This document shows positions 16,318 through 20,082 of a DNA stretch of 20,082 bases, piece by piece (position 1 is the stretch's first letter; every line of letters starts with the position of its first letter). This DNA comes from Bacteroidota bacterium (GTDB lineage Bacteria; Bacteroidota; Bacteroidia; B-17B0; Aurantibacillaceae), in assembly GCA_025359355.1 (NCBI GenBank), contig JANYGR010000448.1, forward strand, positions 1 through 20,082. Direction: 5' to 3'. A program made the position numbers and the translations under genes. The notes beneath the pieces were generated by a model that had not been told where the DNA came from, did no database searches, and saw nothing but the letters and a program-made list of their open reading frames with translations.

Positions 16318-17565
16318 ATGTTTGCTTTTATCAGAGATTATAAAAAATTAAAACCCGCAATCATTAATGTGATAGTGGCCGAGTTTTTTATACAAATGGT
16401 AAATGCTACGTTCATGAATATCCTACCACTGTATATGAACCGCAAAGGCTTTAGTGATGAGGAAATTGCGTTGTTTATCACATTTCGTTTTTTAGGTGTG
16501 TTTGTATTAGCCTTACCAATTGGCAATATCATTAAAGGTAGAGCTATGAAACCATTTTTTTATTTATCATCCATTTTAGTTCCCTTATTTGGTTTGTGTA
16601 TCGTGTTATGTATTTATTTTAAACTAACAATCCTTATTTATGTGGCTCTATTATTATGGGGTGCTTCTTTTACGTTTATGCAAATTCCCATCATTCCGTT
16701 TATTTTAAGAAATGAATCCAAAGAAAATCATACATCTGGAATTGCCTTAACGTATAGTACCTGGAGCTTTGCAGGTATTGCCAGCGGTATTGTTATTGCC
16801 TTTTTAGATCGCATCAATCCTTGGTTTTTTGATGAAGAAAAAATTCTGATACTGTTTTCGGTACTTGGCTTTGGAGGTTTGTATTTTATGAGTCAGGTTA
16901 ATTTGAAAGAAGAAATTGATGATGAAAAAACAAATGATAGTAAAACGCCCAAAGAAAAACCCGATTGGTTATTGATTTTTAAAGGATTGATTCCAACACT
17001 TATCATTGCCACAGGTGCAGGTTTAACCATTCCATTCATTAGTTTGTTTTTTGATAAAGTACATCATTTAGGTAAAGGAGATTTTTCTATTGTTAGTGCT
17101 ATAGCTGCTGTGCTGGTAGCTTGGGGCGCTATGATGGTACCTCGCATTAAAGATAATATTGGATATAAAATAGCTATCCCTACTACACAATCATTGGCGG
17201 TTATATCTTTAGTAGCCTTGGCTACAACACAATTTTATAGCCAGTATAGTGTGGCAGTGTACATTGCTATCATTTGTTATTTATTACGTCAACCATTAAT
17301 GAATATGGCAGGCCCTATGACGTCGGAGTTGGTAATGAATTATGTGGGCGAAAAAAACAGAGAAATTACATCTGCTCTTACAGCAGCCATTTGGAGCGGA
17401 AGCTGGGTTATTAGTGGTTTAATGGTAAAGGTTATGTTTAGTAAGGGTTATCCATTCGTTAATATATTTTTGATCACATCAGGTTTATACGCATTCGGCG
17501 TATTAATGTATTATTTTTTGATTCTTGATTACGGCAAGCGCGAAAAAGCAGGGTTGATTAAGTAA
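16318..17565 (+). CDS. Major facilitator superfamily transporter
   Basis: This 415-residue inner-membrane protein has about twelve hydrophobic segments in two halves. They are split by a charged cytoplasmic loop at about 196-216 (KEEIDDEKTNDSKTPKEKPDW), the classic MFS layout. The first half contains MNRKGFSDEEIALFITFRFLG (split here by the TM2-TM3 region) and a basic turn GRAMK near 74-78, in the position of the family's loop 2-3 motif. The ATG at 16318 places the first helix at about residues 13-35. It follows miaA at 114 nt on the same strand. The substrate is not identifiable, and there are no clear sugar, drug or siderophore signatures. Assignment to MFS rests on topology and length. Confidence 0.85.
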   Translation: MFAFIRDYKKLKPAIINVIVAEFFIQMVNATFMNILPLYMNRKGFSDEEIALFITFRFLGVFVLALPIGNIIKGRAMKPFFYLSSILVPLFGLCIVLCIYFKLTILIYVALLLWGASFTFMQIPIIPFILRNESKENHTSGIALTYSTWSFAGIASGIVIAFLDRINPWFFDEEKILILFSVLGFGGLYFMSQVNLKEEIDDEKTNDSKTPKEKPDWLLIFKGLIPTLIIATGAGLTIPFISLFFDKVHHLGKGDFSIVSAIAAVLVAWGAMMVPRIKDNIGYKIAIPTTQSLAVISLVALATTQFYSQYSVAVYIAIICYLLRQPLMNMAGPMTSELVMNYVGEKNREITSALTAAIWSGSWVISGLMVKVMFSKGYPFVNIFLITSGLYAFGVLMYYFLILDYGKREKAGLIK

Positions 17566-17610
17566 TGTAAAAACATCTATCAATTTTCATTTAATAGACT
17601 AAGTTTTTTG

Positions 17611-17618
17611 TATATTTG
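17611..17618 (+). promoter_or_regulatory. -7 box (TATATTTG) upstream of the sensor kinase gene
   Basis: TATATTTG is identical to the -7 box of the T9SS operon and lies 16 nt before the ATG at 17635. The expected -33 region (around 17584-17592, TTTTCATTT) is a poor match. The leader would be about 10 nt. Confidence 0.4.
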
Positions 17619-17634
17619 GTTATATAGAAATTAA

Positions 17635-19038
17635 ATGGTCGAAGAAAATCAGCATACTCACATAAATGAAGAATTTTTTAATAATTCTTATTTTAAAAGT
17701 ATAGCTGATAACTCCTTGAATCATATTATTATTTTAGATCCCGATAATTATATAATTAAATACGTTAATAAGTTTAATCCAGCTGTTTCTCCTAAAGATG
17801 TGTTAGGTAAAACGGTGTTTGAATTTATACAGCCTGAATCCATCGAATTGTATCGTCAAAAATTACTAGAAGTAAAAGAAACGCATCAATCTGCCTTCAT
17901 CGAGTCTGTGGGAAAATCCTCCACTTATTCTGATAAGAAAGCCTGGTATCGAACACAACTTTCTGTTATAAAAAATAAAGATAATAACATAGAAGGTTTT
18001 ATGGTGATCGCTGAAGATATCACGGCTCATGTGGCAAGTGAGTTAGAACTAAGTAATAAAAGCGAAAGAATAAAAGCGATTATTAATAATACCAATGATA
18101 TTATTTGTTCCATTGATCGAGCGTTTAATATAACGGAATTTAATTCGGTGTTTTTTGATATGGTTAAAAAAGGCTATCAGGTTGAGCTACAATACGGAAT
18201 GCCTATTTTAAAATTTATTGACCCTACCAGACACCAACATTTAATGGTCATTTATCATAGAGCTTTAAATGGAAAGGGATATACTGATATCCAAAGTTTT
18301 AAAGGATTGAGCGGGAATTCGATGTATAACGAAACCAATTATAATCCCATTTATAATGTGGATAAAGAGGTGGTAGGTATCAATATCTTTTCAAAGGATA
18401 TTACTCAAAGAGTGAGGAATGAGCAAAAGATAATAAATGCGTTAAAAGAAAAAGAGGTATTATTAGCCGAAGTGCATCATCGAATTAAAAATAACCTAGC
18501 AATGGTTTCAAGTTTATTGCAATTGCAGGAAATGAATATTACGAATGAAGAGGCTAAGGAAGCTTTAGTTTTAAGTCGAAAACGTATTAAGTCAACGGCC
18601 TTAATTCACGAATTATTGTACCGAAGCGAATCATTTCAAAGCATCAATGTTCAGGATTACCTAACTGAATTGTTTAATTATTTAAAAATTGACGATACCA
18701 TTCAGTTAAAATTAAATGGAGATATCGTTAATATTAATTTGTCAACAGCTTTGCCTTTGGGATTGATGCTAAATGAAATTATGCTAAATTCTTTTAAGCA
18801 TTCGTATAAAGGCGCTATTGAAGGAATGACAAAAATAAAAACTTCCTTAAAAGATGATATGCTATTGATAGAATATTGTGATTGTAAAGGACAGTTCCCT
18901 GAACATGTAGATTTTAAAAAATCAAGTACAACGGGCTTAATGCTCATTCATACATTTGCAGAACAATTAAATGGAAGTATAGAATTAATTAGTAAAATGC
19001 CCCCAAAATATAGCATACAAATACCCATAAATGAATAA
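17635..19038 (+). CDS. Soluble PAS-PAS sensor histidine kinase (HisKA_2 / HWE-like)
   Basis: This 467-residue cytoplasmic kinase has no signal peptide and no membrane span. Two PAS domains lie at about 17-130 (ending in EGFMVIAEDIT) and about 143-260 (ending in VGINIFSKDIT). The dimerisation/phosphoacceptor region is of HisKA_2 type, EVHHRIKNNLAMVSSLLQLQ at 279-298, with His282 as the likely phosphorylated residue. In the ATPase domain the N-box is NEIMLNSFKH at 380-389 and the last glycine box is TTGLMLIHTFAEQL at 432-445. The G1 box is unusual: DCKGQFP at 416-422 where DNGxGxP is normal. It overlaps the receiver gene by 8 nt, so the two are a cognate pair. The signal is unknown; the location of the PAS domains implies an intracellular cue. 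Confidence 0.92.
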   Translation: MVEENQHTHINEEFFNNSYFKSIADNSLNHIIILDPDNYIIKYVNKFNPAVSPKDVLGKTVFEFIQPESIELYRQKLLEVKETHQSAFIESVGKSSTYSDKKAWYRTQLSVIKNKDNNIEGFMVIAEDITAHVASELELSNKSERIKAIINNTNDIICSIDRAFNITEFNSVFFDMVKKGYQVELQYGMPILKFIDPTRHQHLMVIYHRALNGKGYTDIQSFKGLSGNSMYNETNYNPIYNVDKEVVGINIFSKDITQRVRNEQKIINALKEKEVLLAEVHHRIKNNLAMVSSLLQLQEMNITNEEAKEALVLSRKRIKSTALIHELLYRSESFQSINVQDYLTELFNYLKIDDTIQLKLNGDIVNINLSTALPLGLMLNEIMLNSFKHSYKGAIEGMTKIKTSLKDDMLLIEYCDCKGQFPEHVDFKKSSTTGLMLIHTFAEQLNGSIELISKMPPKYSIQIPINE

Positions 19039-19402
19039 CAATAAAAAAATATTGATTGCAGAAGACGAATTGTTAATTGCCAAAGTATTACGTATGCAAT
19101 TGGAAAAGCATGGCTTTGAAGTAGAAAATGTTATGGACGCTGATAGTGCATTCAATGTTGTAAAACAAATGCTCCCCAACGTTATTATCTTAGATGTGTA
19201 TTTAAAAAATAATTCAACAGGAATAGAGGCCGCCTTAAAAATTCGTGAAGCAGGCATAAATACCCCAATCATATTTACCACAGGAAATTCCTTTAATGAT
19301 ACCACTAAATTGGTTCAAGATATTAGCTTTTGTAGAGTCTTAAATAAACCAGTTGATTTTGATACTCTATTGAATATCATTAATTTAGAGACGGTTTCTT
19401 AA
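19031..19402 (+). CDS. Stand-alone response regulator receiver (REC) protein
   Basis: This 123-residue single-domain receiver has no output domain. The acidic pair E11-D12, phosphoacceptor D55 (in VIILDVYL), the T83-T84 switch position (IFTTGN) and K106 (LNKPVD) are all present, so it should be phosphorylatable. The ATG at 19031 overlaps the kinase gene's end by 8 nt, indicating translational coupling and pairing with that kinase. With no DNA-binding or enzymatic output, it probably acts by protein-protein contact or as a phosphate relay. The target is not visible here. Confidence 0.93.
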   Translation: MNNNKKILIAEDELLIAKVLRMQLEKHGFEVENVMDADSAFNVVKQMLPNVIILDVYLKNNSTGIEAALKIREAGINTPIIFTTGNSFNDTTKLVQDISFCRVLNKPVDFDTLLNIINLETVS

Positions 19403-19431
19403 TTCACATTTTTAAATATATGAAGTAGTGT

Positions 19432-19453
19432 TAAACTATAAACTAAAGTTTAT
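19432..19453. terminator. AT-rich inverted repeat between convergent genes
   Basis: TAAACT pairs with AGTTTA across 9 nt, with an alternative pairing ATAAACT-AA-AGTTTAT. It sits in the 47-nt gap between the receiver gene and the convergent SPOR-domain gene and overlaps the latter's stop codon. The position suits a shared terminator, but the stem is short, lacks G/C strength and has no clear T-run. Confidence 0.2.
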
Positions 19454-20082
19454 TTCTTTACATAAATACCCATCGCTTCTAATTCTTCTAAATAGATACG
19501 TTTTCCTTTATAAATAACTGTAACGAACGCATCATTTTGTCCAGCAATAATTACTTTTTTACAACGTTCGTAAGCTTTACCCAACGTGTTGAATGTCCCT
19601 CCAATGGTAATTCGCGTAATGCCATCGTTTAATATTAAATTTTCGATAGCACCTAAACCTTTTAAATGTAAGTACACGTAGTTTTTAGGATATTTATAAG
19701 CAGCAATCTGTACTTTAAATTCTAATCCTTCGGCACTGATATCACCATAGAGTTCGCTATACACTCTGTTTTTTTCTTGCGCAGCATTTCTTGGAACAAA
19801 ACCATCTTTTTTTCGAACAATAATAACCGGTTGTTTCTCAATAGGGAGTTCTTCCTTCTTTACAATCGGTTGCTTCACTTCCTCTTTCTTCACCACGGGT
19901 TGTTTCACCTCTTCTTTTTTAATAACAACAGCTACAACTGTATCTTTCGGAGGAATAGCTACGACAGGCTTTGCCGTATCTTTGGTATTGAAATCTATGT
20001 CAAATAATTTTTCGTCATATCCTTCTAAACTCATGGTATTAATTTCTAATAATTTATATGGAAATTTATCATACTTAAATGT
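19450..20082 (-). CDS. C-terminal part of a protein with Lys/Glu/Pro repeats and a SPOR-like domain (5' end outside window)
   Basis: The minus-strand frame ends at 19450 and stays open past the ATG at 20034 to the window edge, adding 16 codons (TFKYDKFPYKLLEINT). The ATG at 20034 is therefore probably internal and the gene begins beyond 20082. About 210 residues are visible. Numbering from that Met, a low-complexity linker at about 17-75 contains two near-identical KKEEVKQP(V/I)V decapeptides plus a partial third. A domain at about 104-180 resembles a SPOR fold (FKVQIAAYKYP, a GAIENLILNDGITRITIGG beta region, AYERCKKVIIAGQNDAFVTVIYKGKRI). SPOR domains bind denuded peptidoglycan glycan in the periplasm. 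The part before the linker is too short to name. The protein is probably an envelope protein with an N-terminal domain not seen here. Confidence 0.75.
   Translation of the reverse strand, partial: TFKYDKFPYKLLEINTMSLEGYDEKLFDIDFNTKDTAKPVVAIPPKDTVVAVVIKKEEVKQPVVKKEEVKQPIVKKEELPIEKQPVIIVRKKDGFVPRNAAQEKNRVYSELYGDISAEGLEFKVQIAAYKYPKNYVYLHLKGLGAIENLILNDGITRITIGGTFNTLGKAYERCKKVIIAGQNDAFVTVIYKGKRIYLEELEAMGIYVKK
19849..19920 (-). repeat. Decapeptide (KKEEVKQPxV) coding repeat
   Basis: Two full 30-nt units and a partial third encode KKEEVKQPVV, KKEEVKQPIV and KKEEL... in the linker ahead of the SPOR-like domain. The repetition is visible at protein level with several synonymous changes, so it is not a fresh slippage product. 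Confidence 0.7.

Noticed and set aside
18985..19305. A 106-codon minus-strand reading frame opposite the receiver gene
   Set aside because: It is antisense to a receiver gene whose catalytic residues are all intact, and its composition does not resemble a real protein. It is a shadow frame.

Overview
The window is AT-rich bacterial chromosome from a member of the Bacteroidota. The evidence is the type IX secretion (T9SS) toolkit: two surface proteins ending in the gliding-motility-type (CHU_C, type B) sorting domain, two PorP/SprF-family outer-membrane proteins and one PorE-like TPR/PD40/OmpA protein. Promoter-like TAnnTTTG boxes, typical of this phylum's primary sigma factor, support the same placement. 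I cannot place it below phylum level. No tRNA, rRNA, IS element, integrase or CRISPR array was seen, and no stretch longer than 300 bases lacks a gene.

Layout. Positions 3-128 hold the 3' end of an unidentified plus-strand gene. A minus-strand group follows (read right to left): a GNAT/hemolysin-like acyltransferase, the ribosome-assembly GTPase EngB, and a small conserved-looking hypothetical protein overlapping engB by 17 nt. A divergent 148-nt spacer separates these from a plus-strand sodium:solute symporter.

The centrepiece is an 11-kb plus-strand operon (3984-15148) preceded by a good Bacteroidota promoter match: cargo A (1139 aa), PorP-1, cargo B (1228 aa), PorP-2, PorE-like protein. 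Spacings are 1 nt, a 20-nt overlap, 26 nt and 4 nt. The cargos are paralogues. Each has a signal peptide, an IgGFc-binding-protein-N-terminal-like head, a stalk of Cys-paired Ig-like repeats (four in A, five in B), three PKD domains and a type B sorting domain. A reasonable inference is that each cargo crosses the outer membrane through the T9SS, is held at the surface by its own PorP/SprF partner, and the PorE-like protein ties the assembly to peptidoglycan. This looks like a duplicated cargo-anchor module sharing one anchor to the cell wall.

Downstream are miaA (tRNA modification), an MFS transporter, and a soluble two-component pair: a PAS-PAS-HisKA_2 kinase overlapping a stand-alone receiver. 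On the minus strand at the right edge is the 3' part of a gene ending in a SPOR-like domain. Its frame stays open to the window edge, so it is incomplete.
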